Source: Brugia malayi
Taxonomy: Eukaryota > Nematoda > Chromadorea > Rhabditida > Onchocercidae
DNA length: 64,000 nucleotides
Reading direction: 5' to 3'
Assembly (NCBI RefSeq): GCF_000002995.4
Contig: NW_025062478.1
Span: 7,106,001 to 7,170,000, forward strand
In this document: in pieces, positions 45,001 to 57,645 of the stretch
Position numbering within the stretch: the stretch's first letter is position 1
Layout of the letters: each line of letters begins with the position of its first letter
Notes under the pieces: generated by a model
What the model saw: the letters and a program-made list of their open reading frames with translations, nothing else
The model's database searches: none
What the model was told of the DNA's origin: nothing
Translations under genes and position numbers: made by a program

Positions 45001-45290
45001 GAAAACTTAAGCAGGATCTGTTGCTTATAACCGAAAGTTCTGTAATCATACTATTTAAGCACATGTTCTGTAATCATACTATTTAAGCACATGTTTGTCA
45101 CTGTTGTATTTTACTTTACTATATTCCTTTTTCAAATGAAAGACTCCAATTATGCTTAGAGGTAGTAGTTATTTTATGCTAATTTTTACAGGTATTGGAT
45201 GATGAGGCAGAAGTGTTCGTTGTGAAAATGTGGAGATTGTTGATCTATGAATCAGAAGCAAAGAAATTAGGTTTGTCAAGGAAACCATAA
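36054..45290 (+). CDS. RBM25-like splicing factor (RRM, RE/RS-rich, PWI)
   Basis: Nuclear U1 snRNP-associated regulator of 5' splice-site choice. Exons: 36054-36126, 37240-37331, 37441-37527, 37759-37914, 38178-38370, 38573-38622, 38757-38801, 42327-42445, 42767-42895, 42970-43027, 43155-43348, 43612-43783, 43863-44061, 44276-44502, 44600-44740, 44839-44967, 45192-45290; 720 residues (human about 843). Pro/Met-rich start; RRM at about residues 62-137 with RNP2 VFVGNI and RNP1 AFGFCEFE, and WKRIQGSNGKFQ as in the family. RS/SR-rich tract, then a long charged helix (about 320-430). PWI domain at the C-terminus: LFAFPINWNYVD, KPWVSKKITDYIGEEE, EVFVVKMWRLLIYE. Intron 42896-42969 has a GC donor, the only choice that keeps phase. 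The 3.5-kb intron 38802-42326 is exceptionally long for this gene. Confidence 0.93.
40806..40842 (+). other. Candidate cassette (poison) exon inside the 3.5-kb RBM25 intron
   Basis: 37 nt flanked by ATTACAG and GTAAGT. Inclusion after exon 38757-38801 leaves phase 1, and joining to exon 42327 then gives an immediate in-frame TGA, so inclusion would trigger nonsense-mediated decay. This follows from splice-site appearance only. Confidence 0.3.
41769..41784. repeat. (AAT)n microsatellite
   Basis: Five consecutive ATA/AAT triplets in the long RBM25 intron. Confidence 0.7.
45037..45092. repeat. 28-bp perfect tandem duplication in an RBM25 intron
   Basis: The unit beginning GTTCTGTAATCATACT and ending TAAGCACAT is present twice without any mismatch, within intron 44968-45191. 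Confidence 0.9.
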
Positions 45291-46396
45291 GGTATGCGTT
45301 CCCCTGCATTGACAGTTTTCGTCGAGTTTGATATTTATTATTGTGGTGCTTTTGTTTTTATTTTGTGCTGCATTCACTATATGTAAATGCAGTAAAACAA
45401 TTTTTGGAGTTATTTCCAAATTTCTCGAGAATGCTGTTTAAAATAATGGTATGTTTTGTTGATAGTATAAACGTCTTTTCCAAATCACTTTTATTGTACT
45501 GATTTCATTATTTTGTATGATGAAAGGTTAGTAGTATTTTTAAGTTAAATTTCAGTGTTTTTCTTATCAATTATGAAAACTGCATGCTTGTACAGCAATA
45601 AGTATTGTTTTATGTTTTTAGAGAAAAATAGTCAGTTGGTCTTATGTTTACTCATTTGAATAGTTCGGTTTTGGTAAAGTCATGCTTGATACATTTTATT
45701 TCAAGCATCGTTTGCTTTGTAAAGAGTTACCTACTGTTTCTTGTTTTCAGTCATTGTTTCTATGATAAAAGATTGTGAAACAGTTGTTTCCTGCTTACTT
45801 GGTTATATCTTTAAAATGAAACATTTAACACTTATGGTTATTTTCAACTTTTTTTTTTCTAAATTTTAGTTATTTTGAAATTACAGAACAATAGGTACTG
45901 CATTCTTTCTGATGTGAATTTAAAATGGGAGAATAGGCAGGAGAATCCGATACTTGCTTTTGCATCAACTTAGCACTTCACCCTTTGCATACGGGAAGCC
46001 TTGAAAGGATTAAACTTGTAGCAATGAATTTTGCGAATCTTAGCGTTACGGAAAAAATACGGGTTCTTTAAATGGAGCGGAACTATATGAAGCAAAGGAT
46101 AGGTTTGTCCAATTTGCGGTAACTTCAACCGTTGTGTAAAGAAGCATTGGAACTCGGTTTTAGGTCTTATGTTTAACTTGCACATCTCTTATATTTACAT
46201 ATTCTCCAACACGTTTTTCATAAATATGCGTCTATGTTCTTTCGAACCTTGCGGATTTGGAGAAATCATTATGACGGTTTTTTTTTTTTTTTTTTTTTGG
46301 GAGTTTTTCATTGTTGAGGAAGTTTGCCGTCGTTCTTGAACATTTTTGATTGTAGGAAGCAATTATAAAAGCGAGGGAAGATTGTTACTGGGGGAA
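45291..46396. other. RBM25 3' UTR and spacer before primase large subunit
   Basis: About 1.1 kb without a supported gene. A run of 21 T lies near 46279. At 46354-46355 a TTGATTGTAG acceptor precedes the primase ATG by about 42 nt and may be its trans-splice site. The minus ORF at 45970-46185 shows no family features. No clear AATAAA for RBM25 was found. Confidence 0.45.
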
Positions 46397-49300
46397 ATGC
46401 AGTTTGAAGGGAGTTCAAGAAATATTCCGAAGTTTCTGGTTCGAAATGCTCGCGGGCCAGTTCACAGGGTGATTTTGATTATTTAAATTAATTTAAAAAG
46501 TATCATGATGAGTTTTTCGGAACATCGGGATTACAACTCTCCGTTCAAATTTAGGGTCCGAAAAAGATGGAAGATTTAAATTTGCATATGTATTTGGAGT
46601 CACCAATGGAGAATATCACACTGCTTGAATTTCAAGAGCTAGCACTTAATAGGCTGAGAGTTTTAAAGGCTGTCGAACAAGTGAAGGATCGTTTTCCACG
46701 TGAAACAGAAGCGATAAACAATGAGTTAGCGAAGGTAAGCAGCTATTGGCAGAAATCGTTGTCAGCATTATTTAATTTTTGCTACTTGACTTTTTGTAGT
46801 TTATCAATAGTAATTTATTTATAATTTGGCAGCCATTGTGAGAGCATAATGAAATGCTTTTGCAATGTCCAACTACACGGTATTTGAAAATCTTTTAATT
46901 AGTGATACTATTTGGTGCAACCGATTATAAATGAATTTTACTTCATCTTAGGGAATCATTTATTATCTTTCAGCAATTGATGAAACTGATGCCAATAGCA
47001 TGTGGCTGTTGTCCATTGGAGGAACTGGAAAACGCGAGAAGGCGTGATATTATATCTCATTTCATCCTTCGACTTGCATTTTGTCAGACTCCTGAACAGA
47101 CTAAATGGTTTATCCAGCAAGAAGTGGACTTGTTTAAATTTCGTTTCCAACTTGTGCGTTTTTTACTATTTTTATTGAGAGGAGGAATGCTCAAAACATT
47201 GTTTTGGTCTGGAATTAAGCAGACAAAAACTATTCTTTTTTCGATCGAATATTACAGTTTATTTCATTGCGCATATTTAAAAATGCTGTTCAAGGTTTCA
47301 AAAAGCTACGATGTTGTAACTCAGTTTCTACAAGCTAACAATTTTGATGCTGAACTGGTGACAGATGCTGAAAAAGAAAATCTGAAAGAAAACCTTTCGA
47401 ACGCTTGTTTTATACCGATTAGCAAGGTTAGTCTTTTAGATGATTTCATAGAATATTTATTATGACGAGTGTACCGTTTTTATCTTAAAAATTAATGTTG
47501 GAATTAAAATCAAACTATCTACTGATATTTGCCGTTCTCTGCATAGTTTCATGATATGAGATGTCATTCATGTCTCAGTAAACATGTCTCTACGTGTTCT
47601 CATCCTCATTTCATTTATAATGTCATTTTGTACATATTTGGTTAGATTATTTGTTTTATCAATCTAGGGCCCTTGTACAGTGAAGTTACAGTTGTAATTA
47701 ACTTTCACTGTAACTTTTCTATGACGGCTTGGACATATACCTTATCAGGTAGTAGTCCCTTATCAAATAAGGTTCCTATTGGTATTATCACTATAAGAAT
47801 TTTCTTAATGTTCATACATTTTTTTATTTCCTCTGCATGTCAACATACAGATTATATTGTTGATAAAACTTTCTACGTGTTTTAAAAATCAAATTTTCTC
47901 TACGTACTTTAAAATCTAGTTTTAAATGTAATATATGCTTGATACTTAGGTTCCTTGTCCGTATCGTCATTACTTTGCTAATGTTTTTTATGAAACTTTT
48001 TTATTTTGGACGGTTATGTGGTTTGCAAACAGATGTATAATTAAAGGAAGACTTATTTTTTGTACACTTTATAGAATAGTACAGAATTCTAAATTAGGTT
48101 GAACATCACGTTGTTCTTCTTAGTCCAAATCACTATCAGATTTTTTAAAGACGGAATGGACAAGTATCAAATAGCACAGACAAACTATGTTATCAAATTG
48201 GAAGATGTTTACAATATTTCAATAAATGCAAATTATTATCATCGTTGTAAAATTAGAACGATTTATTGTCTTATTATTTTAACCGGTTTGAATTTATATT
48301 AAAAAATTACATTGTTATTATAAGTTCTACTTTCAAAAAAGTTACTGCTTTTGAAATATTTTCCATGCATCTTTTCAATATATGCCTTATTTTTCAGATT
48401 ACAGGTACAAATTTTTGGAAGGTTCCTTTTGATGATGCACTTGACCTAGTTCGTAAACGTCGAGTTTTGTTGGTTTTCGGTTATGCCTTTGTTTCTGAAG
48501 ATGATCTCCAAGTTATATTATGCACAAGACTTCGTCTTAATATCGCTGCTGCTATGGCTGTTAGCATTCATTGTTTGTAAAACTAAGTTTGATTTATGTT
48601 GAAGCCATTTTATTGACAGTAATTTATAATCGTGAAGTTTTTTCCAAAATTCTTCAATGCTGAAATTTTAGTTTATAGTTTTATAAAAATGATCATTTCA
48701 GTCACTTTTATGTATGTGCTACTGCTTGTCATCTTTCAGCGTGCTTGTAGAAATATCGTATACATTGAGGAGAATGACCGATTAATGCCATTTTTGAAGA
48801 AACTATCGAGCAGATCATATGTGGGTAAAAATTACATTGGATTGGATGCTTCCCGTGTTACACCTGATATGGTGGATTCTGTATGTTTCATTTATGTTCA
48901 GCATATGGCTTCTAATTCTGTGCAGTCGCTCGTGGATGTTACTTCCTAAAAATATCTTTGTATTTAGATTTTCTCTGATTGAGTTGAATTGTGCTGTACA
49001 AAGCATTTATCTATTAAACACCTGTATACACCTGTTTTTTATTATATATAGAAATAGAAACAGAAGATAATTTACATATTAGAATTGCAACTTTGCTGTA
49101 ATTTCCCAGAACCACTGTTTATACATGTTTTTATTTCTTTTAGCCAATAATCTTAAAAAAAGAAGGAAATTGTAGTTTCAAAGAAGTTTCAGCTTGCTGC
49201 ATCTTCATTTCCACTTTGTATGAGGAATATACATAATCGATTGAGGGTAGATCATCATTTGCGTCATGGAGCTCGAATGCAGTATGGATTGTTTTTAAAA

Positions 49301-51237
49301 GCGGTTGGTATGACATTGGAAGATGCACTGAATTTCTGGAGAAGTGAATTCACTAAAAAAATGGATTCAGATAAGGTTGGCCGAGACTAATCTTGTCATT
49401 CATTCTTTAAGATATAATAGAGCATCCATTGATACCTTAAAGTGACTTTGGACTTTTACTAACTTTTACTAATTGAAACAAAGTATTCCATTCATTATTA
49501 TTGGCATTAAAATCGTAGTTGATGTATCTACCAACCAGAATTTGGAGTTCTTTTTACCAAAATTTAGTGGACAAAGATTTTCGGATAGTATGCCTAATTT
49601 AAAAGTGTAGAATTATTTATGAGATACAGTGGGTATGTTTGGACGATTTATTCCTTGATTTCTAGTTTGATAAGCAATATGCATACAATATTCGTCATAA
49701 TTATGGTAAAGAAGGAAAGCATGCGGATTATTCGGCGTATCCTTGTGCAAAGATAATTTTGGATTTCAGTCCTTCTTCTGCAGACTGCCATGGTAATTTG
49801 ATATTAATTTTAATATCTTTCTACTTCAAAATAATCCTTATTAGCTAACGGTGTATTCCCTTTCATTCAGACCATTCAACACTATTCTCTTTTAATACCT
49901 AATTTAATTTTCTGTTCATCGTATTTTTACCTCGATTTTAAATTATGTCACCAAATGAACGCTGATTGATTCTGACGCATCTGGAATATATTTACCTAAT
50001 GTGTTCAGGTTGCCCTTATCGACATAGTGATTTGCGGTTACTCACCCAAAATTTGGAAAGTTCGGGTCTTTCCAAGTCTCAAATTGAGCATGTAAGTTTG
50101 TTTTATTTCTCAAAAATAACTGGAAATTTTTAGAAAGAATTAAATAGACTCGACTGAAGAAAATTTGTTGACAAAGCTCAGAGAGATTAAAATATTCATA
50201 TGTAATTCGCTTTAGGCTTGAAAAACAATTTAATAGGGAGATTGACCTCACAGACTTTGATTGCCTTTGTCAAATCAAATCTAAGAGTTCTCTTCACCTC
50301 TTCTGCAAATAGATTTTGTGGTCTCGTTTCACGTTTCCCATTCAGAATGTTTACTTCTTTTCATTCTGTCGTTGTTGCTGTCTGCTTTATCAACTCTAGT
50401 TTTTTTCTCTTATCTCTGATTGAAAGCTCAGCAAATTTATTAGCTGTAAAAGAACATGGTACGAGTTTTTCAATCAAGTAGTCAAGAGAGGAATCAATGC
50501 CGCTTTAATTTTTAGCTTTCTATGCGTCATATGAAATTTGATCTTATACAGTCAACAGATTAAGTAGCGAAAATTAGTAAACAAAAAGACCATAACTTTC
50601 GAAACAAAATTCTTTTCACGAAATACCATTTCTGTGTTCAGTATTTTCATTCATTGTCTTTATAGTGCAACTTATACCGCTTTATTTATTCTCATCTGTC
50701 CAACCCGATATATAAGTACATGAGGAGTTGATAGGAGAGATGTTCAGGAAGGGACACTGATAATGATGACTTTAATTTACATTTTTCAGATTACTTTGTT
50801 GTCAAAAAATAAGCAGTATGATAAGGCTTGCACGCGATATTTCGAATTTACCCATAAAATGGCTGAGAATTCTTTGGGTACTGTGATAACTCATCCTAAT
50901 CAATATTTTGAATTGTCGCGGCAGGTGCACGATGGAAAACGGAGCAGGTCTTTACTGATAACGTTTTAAGAATTCAATCATTCTTAACCATTTCCTCAAT
51001 TTTTTGAAACTGTTCTAACATATTTGAGTCATTAACATTACTCGAAGAAACCTCTATATTTTACAAATCCCATACGATTCCTGATCACTGATTAGTTCCA
51101 GGGAGGAGGAACCGAAACATGAGGTCATGCTGGGCGCACTGCAGGGAGAAACAACGCAACATGGAATGGACATCGACATTGAAGATCTGATCAAAATGGA
51201 GACTTCCGTAATTAATGAACGACACCACTACACTTGA
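46397..51237 (+). CDS. DNA primase large subunit (PRIM2-like)
   Basis: Regulatory subunit of primase in the DNA polymerase alpha complex; its C-terminal 4Fe-4S domain helps start and count the RNA primer. Exons: 46397-46468, 46555-46734, 46974-47153, 47295-47426, 48398-48559, 48740-48880, 49193-49375, 49666-49792, 50009-50091, 50790-50947, 51102-51237; 517 residues (human 509). Recognised by [82 protein letters not shown] and [12 protein letters not shown]. The four cluster cysteines are about C298 (FPLCM), C377 (YPCAK), C394 (HGCPY) and C434 (KACTRYFEF), with spacing 79/17/40 against 80/17/40 in human. Exon 7 is taken from the TTTCAG at 49187-49192 because that aligns without a gap. Confidence 0.94.
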
Positions 51238-52037
51238 CTCCAATTTATTTTCTTTTGCTGTGTTGGTTTCTTCTACTTCTTTTATGTGCTGTTATAAATT
51301 ATACCTCTTCAATGAATTCTTTTGAAACACTATAATGCTAGTAAACTTAGGCGTTTAGTTGTCATAATTATAAAGTAAAATAATGACAACATAAATCTAT
51401 CAATACATAAATTGCTTTACAATGGGTAACAATTCAGAAAAACCTAATGAATGTATTCCATAATTTTCAGATTTCCATTTTCAGGTTTTCAGACATGAAA
51501 TCAGTAAATATCAAGCAGTCTTCACAAGCCTAAGCCAAATATAACACATAGCAATATAATATATACTATAACATATGCTTCTTAATATGTCAATTGTTAG
51601 AAATGGAATATAAAAAACAATATATAACAAAGTATAACATAAAATCCGAAACTTTATACTGTACAATTTATTACTTTACTAGCTGAATGTCAACAAATAA
51701 AGAAAAACAAGCTCCAAGCTCCGACCAATGTTTAACATTAGAACATTAGAACAGTAATTAACGCAATAATTTAAGTAAAGAATGGCAACATTCTGGTCGT
51801 TCATATAACCAGATTTTGTTTAAAAACAAATAAACAGCTCGCAAATTCAAAAGATAACTGATCTGAGACACAACTGAAGTGGATCACGTGGGAAACATAA
51901 AAGTAGGACAACACTGATTCCTAATCCAGAACTGCCTAGAAAGCAAAATGGAGAGAGTCAATAATAGGAAATGCGAACTGTATCTTATGATCAGCTATCG
52001 AAGTTCTTTCAGCCATTCCAAAAAAATTAGGTCCATG
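51238..52037. other. Convergent 3' region between primase and ATAD1
   Basis: AT-rich with no gene. It holds both 3' UTRs. An AATAAA at 51696-51701 (+) and a TTTATT near 51668 (AATAAA on -) are candidate poly(A) signals. Confidence 0.45.
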
Positions 52038-54218
52038 TTAATCAAGAGGTTCAAAAACTGGTATCGTGCCGGAAACCTGTATTGTCTGTTTATATTTCAT
52101 TACTGACTGTATTACGTCACTTTCACGAATCATTCGCGTCGTTTCATTATTTCTGAAATAGAACTTATAAGAAATAAAAGTGACACTTTACGCATCAAAT
52201 GTCCGAAAGTTGAACACGTATAAAAACCGAAACGTACAAATCCTTTCCTTTGATAAATGCATCCTTAACTCGCGATAAAACAGCCAATCGACACACTTCC
52301 TTCAAGTCAGATCCGCTTAATTCATTAGCGTATTCTGCTATCCTTTCAAAGTTGATATCCGGCATAACCGGTTGGTCCCTTAGTAAAACCTTTAAGATAT
52401 CTGCGCGAGATTCTAAACTCTGGAATTAGTGAAAATCAGTATAAAAACCATACCATTTATATAGTCTTACAGATATATCTAGTATTTTGCAGATGAAAAA
52501 GCATAAAGACATGGAAAATTCTACTTTAAGCATAGTTTCTAAATTTGAGGCAAAGCTTACTGGTAGAGGGACATAGAATCGTGCAGGCATTCGTCGTAAG
52601 ATTGCACTATCAACATCGTTTGGTCTATTAGTTGCTCCGAGTACGACGATTGCATCGTCTGAAAGAATTTAAAGCAGTTTAAAAAAGCGATAACCACATA
52701 TTTTGAATCTCTTGAACTTGAATACGTGCATTAAAGATACGGTATATATATGTCGTATAAACTACGTGCTCACCTGATGAAGCAAAACCATCCCATAAGC
52801 ACATGAACTGCGCCTTCATCATGGCAGTGGCTTCGTGATCTTGGGTATTTCGATCTCTCAAAAATGAATCTGAAATAATGGAAAATGTAAAAGTGGCCCA
52901 GTGTGTAAAAACAATTTTCCAAAATGATGAAAAAATTTATCACTGCTATGCTCACCTATCTCATCAATAAATATGATCGTGGGTTGGAACTTCTGTGCCT
53001 GAAAAGGTTGGTTAGATTTACTAAGGGAAATAGTTAAAAAACCTGTGCAATTCTGTTTTTCTATTCATTAATAAAAAAATGGTATTATATAGGCTCATAT
53101 TTTCAGTATTTTTCCAACCTGTAATAAACATTTTTAAAACACGTTTTAACCAAAACTTCGAGTGACTTATCATTTTACATACTTATGAAACATATACCAC
53201 AGAGAAAACTGCATCAGCAAGTTTCTGTGATTCACCATACCACTTATCGCACAATGACGACACTTGCAAATTAATGAAACGAGCATTCGCTGCACGTGCG
53301 ATAACTTTTGCAAGTAAAGTTTTACCACAACCTGGTGGACCGTATAAAAGCACTCCTGAAGTACTGCTTAAGAGTGTGTTCATCGGAATTTGCAAAAATC
53401 TTTAAAGCATAAAAACTATTAAGTTATGAAATATATATTCGAAAACATATGATTCCGACCAACGAAATAACCAATTACTTTCCTTTCAATCTCTCAATAA
53501 TGCATTGTTTGAGAATGGCATTAAGTGAATTACCTTTAGGTGGAGAAAGAAGATTCGACGACAATGCGAGTTTCTTGTAAATATTGCGAATTTTTAATGG
53601 GATAATTATCCGATCATTAATTTCCTCAATAACTGCGCCACAACCACCAATATCGCACCAATCTGCACCCTAAATCCGATTATATATATATATTGGAGTG
53701 CAAGATATAACCATCGAAGCCAACGGAGAAAATTTTCAGACCTTCGGAAAAATTTCACAGCTTAGTATAGCAATACCTGATTATATTCTTCCTAAACTAT
53801 CTCTTCATCTTTGGATCACACCATTTACGAATGCAACTACTGTTTACTTTGAATAAAACTCAAATGGGAAAGCACAAGTTAAATGAGAAACTTAAAGCAA
53901 CTAACCTGACCGCAGTGGACGAATTGTGTAGCTATACGTAATTCGTATTCGTTAAGCTCGATTGATGGATCTAAGCCTAATGTTTTGATTACTTGAGCAG
54001 CCTGCAATCCAGTTACAAAAATGAACAACCTAAAAACCAATCTCGATCTTTGGATGAATTCCTTAGTTGAATAAGCTAACCTTCTTTTTAGCATTTTTAT
54101 TGATGGAATGGTTTGGATCAATATATCTGACTGCAAGTTTCATGATAACGATTGATGCGACTGTGGCAACAGCAACACGAATGCAAAAGTTAAGTGCTTG
54201 ATCCATCGACAATGACAT
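52038..54218 (-). CDS. ATAD1/Msp1-like AAA ATPase of the mitochondrial outer membrane
   Basis: Extracts mislocalised tail-anchored proteins from outer mitochondrial and peroxisomal membranes. Exons in transcript order: 54081-54218, 53906-54001, 53534-53669, 53198-53355, 52956-52998, 52774-52869, 52561-52658, 52238-52419, 52038-52152; 353 residues (human 361). An N-terminal hydrophobic segment (about 8-27) is the membrane anchor. The AAA module has [20 protein letters not shown] (Walker A, about 129-136), [18 protein letters not shown] (pore loop), IIFIDEI (Walker B), [27 protein letters not shown] (sensor 1), ILRRMPARF (arginine fingers) and [11 protein letters not shown]. The acceptor at 53356-53357 is preferred over a longer 5' reading because it gives the family PPKGVLLYG and keeps phase. 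It ends in TIPVFEPLD. Confidence 0.94.
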
Positions 54219-55532
54219 TTTTCCCACTTTTCCCTTACTTTCGCTATTATCCTATATATATATATTTTATAATTATATATATATATATATATGATTTTGT
54301 AATTCGACAACTCCTACCACACATTCAATTCTGGGAATGTTAAATTTTTATAAGCAAAGTGATTAACAATTTGTCTTTAGAAGAAAAGACATACTATAGT
54401 TTGTCCAGTAATGCTGAGAAGCTAGTACAGCACCATGCCATGTTTTGTACGGTAACACAGTAGAGCCCTAGCAGCCGGTTGTTTAAGAATCTGCTCTATC
54501 GCACCTTTTCCCTCTTGGGTACTTCACTCGTGTGATCTCCCCTACAACCCAAAATTACCAGGTCAAACACACTATAGCCACAACCTCAGTAATAGTGTGC
54601 AACAACGATAGACCATATGTGCTATTAATATAGTGCCACTCTGCCCCAAGCTGTCTCTATTCCAGAAAACCCCAAAAATCCGAACTAACCACACTCCCAT
54701 GCTGTCCCTGCAAACGAGCGAGCCCCTATTCCTGTTAGACCTTACATATTTTTAAAATTTAGCTGGAGCCCACCCGTAATTAATAGAATCCATCAATTAC
54801 TTTTGTACAAGTGCACTCATTACTTCAAGTAACGCAAGTGTTCCAGTTCATCCTTTGTGTAGTGCTACAACATTTTTGTGTGATGAATCTATGGATTTAT
54901 GAATTAAAGTCGTGATAAAGCATCAAAAATGTAAACTATGTAAAATAAATAATGCAAGTGTGCCAAAAATTGAATCAGAAGGTTTTATACGTCTGATCCG
55001 AAACATAAAAGTTGAAAGGTCTAGGTGCTGCATGAGGAACAATCAGATGACACCGTGCGAGAAGCTTGTAGCTAGCACCCCTATATACAAGAATTAGATA
55101 AAAAAAAACAGAAGAGATACAATTCTATAATCCAAAAATCTTATCAGCGAGCCTTCAATTATTTCAAGTTAGCTTTGTAGCCTCAGAAACTAACACGGAA
55201 GCTGGAGACAACTGATGCAAAAAACAACACCGCCTTTTGCAAAAGGAGAAGCGTTCCACGACCGTACATTGCAGAAGCTCACTAAAACGCCTTGTATTTT
55301 CAAATATCTACGTATAACTAAAAAATGTGATAGATTACTTCTAACACTTTTAACTTTTACATGAAAGATGACAGTTGAATTTAGCTTTATATACAAAAGC
55401 GAACTCATACGCTTTCACCTAACATAGCAAGAATCCAATGGAAGAATAAAAACATGTTTCCCAATATTGGCAGAAAGCAGCATTAAAAGATGAGATCAAG
55501 TCAGGGGATTAGAAACAGTTACACGTTTGAAA
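54219..55532. other. Region upstream of ATAD1, downstream of CCCH gene
   Basis: Begins with interrupted (AT)n at 54254-54293. The part from 54400 to 54760 is clearly less AT-rich than its surroundings and has no convincing coding frame; it may be the ATAD1 promoter. The ORF 54912-55097 (61 codons, six Cys) has no recognised family. Confidence 0.4.
54254..54293. repeat. Interrupted (AT)n microsatellite
   Basis: Two (TA)n runs separated by a few A/T bases, just upstream of the ATAD1 start. Confidence 0.75.
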
Positions 55533-57629
55533 TCAACAAGCAGGCAAAGGATGAGGTCCGTCAGCTACAGAGGGTCGTCGATAACCAGCACTGAAATCTT
55601 GCCGATAAGATACTCGTCGCCCTGTTGGCGTATTTGGTCTTTCCTTTACATCCAGGCCACTACCCTGGCTTTTCCCCAGTAATGATACGGGCGTTGAGCT
55701 GTAGAGACGATTCGATGGAAGCATATCCAGTGAAGCACATGGACTGTTTGATTTAGCGTGCATTCTAAATTCTATTTGATAAGCTCCTTAATTTTCTTTT
55801 TTCTATATAAAGATAATGTGAGAAAAGGAATTAAGGCTACCACAATGGTAGGTTTGAAATAGAATTATTCTTTTCTAGAACTTACCCATTAGCTCTTGGC
55901 ACGAATGCAGGAGCATTGGTGGAAAATTTTGTTTTGATTACACCATCTGATGCTGAAAATTTGGGAAATTATACGAAATTATTTAACAATTACAAAAAAT
56001 TCTTGCACATTCTTTCGCTATCACCAATTACTATGATAAAATGAAAACGAACTTTCCTGGTGAATGAATCGACACTTATTTCCATAAGGACAGTGGCCAT
56101 TTTTGAAGTTTATGCAAGGCTTAGTGCGATAATTATTCAGTAATGGACCTGACCTATTCCGACATATGTGCTCACTCCGATTCTGTAAGTATCAAGAAAT
56201 TCAAAAGTCCACAGTTTGCGAGCCAAGAAATGCCAGCTTAAGAGGCAATAAAAAAACTTTCCGAGAGGAAATTGACATATAAGAACTCAAACCAAGCAAA
56301 TTAGTATGAAGAGATATTATTGTAAACTTTTCTTTTAAAAAATCAAAAAATTACCCCACTTTCCCGTTGGAAATTCCTAAAGTCATCATTCCCAGAAAAC
56401 TTAAGTGATGATTGATTAGCACCTGCAATACAAATCGGTAAGGATGCAAACTCTGGTATGAGTTTGCTACAAAAAACGTTTAATGATTTAAGTTTAAAGC
56501 GTTGAGTGCAATATCTCTGTGAAATTCTCAGTGAAATAGAAGTTTCGGTAATTAATGGAATACAACTTTTGATAATTCGTGTAGTAAAAAAAAAAAATCC
56601 AAATTACTGAATTCTTGTCTCCTAAACCTCATGAAATATTTTTGTGATAGCAACATTAGCTTGTATAATTAGCGAAGTGAACTATTATTACCTGTTGATA
56701 AAATGTTGTCCTTTATCGGTGTTATCCTCACAGTTGAACTTTGCGATGTAGCATTAGTTGTTGGCCAACTCTGGTACGGTGCAGAAGCAAATGAAGATGG
56801 TAATGATTGCAAGAGTGATGATTTTGGATACGTTGATGGTAGAGATGGCGGTGGTAGTAGTGGCAATTGATTACCAGGTATGGAAGTATCTGGGAATGGT
56901 GGTAAGACAAAAAGAACGGGGCTAGGACGTATATAAGGACTGAGGAGTTGAAAAGGATGCACTGGAGGTGGAAAAGGAATAGGAAACGGTGGTGGCGGAT
57001 AAAATACGGCACTAGGTGACAGTTCCGGTGCCGCTTCTGCAAATTATTATTTGAACATACTGAGAGAGAAATAACACTTGAGAGAAAGGTTACCAAGCCA
57101 TCAATTATAGTGAAACGTATACGATATTAAGAAAAACTTAAAGAACGGCTCATTTGAGCTTTACACTTGAGCAATACTGGGGGATATACGTACGTGTGCA
57201 AATAACTATATATAAAGTTGTGTCAATAAAATTTTCAAAAAAAAAAAAAAAACAAACCGACCCATGCAAAACAAAAGTCTTAAGATCTTATGACACATCA
57301 GAAATAATGCCACCAGTCATTTAAAGATGAAATTAATAGTTTTGAAAAAACATGCCTTGCATCGTTCCAGCATTATCACTCACTGGACCCTCTCTTGAAG
57401 TACTTTCAAGCGACGGTGGAATATTCGATTGCTCGCAAAACATTGGCTGTGACAAACCGCTGGGGAAGATATATGGCGATTGAAAATATACAGTTCCTTG
57501 AGGTGCTGGTATTACAGGTAATGGTGTAGGTAAAAACGATACAGATTGTGGTAGTAGTGATGGAATTTCCGACAGTTGATAGCCCATTATAGGATCGCCC
57601 GGTGCTGAATGTGGAAACACCGCTGCCAT
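55533..57629 (-). CDS. Proline-rich protein with one CCCH zinc finger
   Basis: Probable RNA-binding protein; specific role unknown. Exons in transcript order: 57356-57629, 56692-57036, 56355-56422, 56053-56182, 55886-55946, 55533-55764; 369 residues in a single frame. The first half is low-complexity, Pro/Ser/Leu-rich (YPPPPFPIPFPPP). One zinc finger follows near residue 255: NYRTKPCINFKNGHCPYGNK, then CRFIH, spacing C-x7-C-x5-C-x3-H. The C-terminal part is Ser/Arg-rich and ends RRPSVADGPHPLPAC. Intron 57037-57355 starts with GC (GCATGT), the only donor giving the right phase. A TTTTAG acceptor lies 16 nt before the ATG, so trans-splicing is likely. The finger resembles TIS11/roquin-type RNA-binding fingers, but TIS11 proteins usually have two with C-x8 spacing. 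Orthology is unresolved. Confidence 0.78.
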
Positions 57630-57645
57630 CTTCGTTATCGTAAAC

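Noticed and set aside
46500..46554. ATG at 46505-46508 as start of primase large subunit
   Set aside because: Its frame meets a stop. The upstream exon 46397-46468 (MQFEGSSRN) joins in phase and matches the family N-terminus.
53356..53395. N-terminally extended reading of the ATAD1 Walker-A exon ([14 protein letters not shown])
   Set aside because: Phase from the previous exon fails. The TTCAG acceptor inside gives PPKGVLLYG as in the family.
54912..55097. 61-codon Cys-containing ORF
   Set aside because: No signal peptide, no family and no supporting splice sites.
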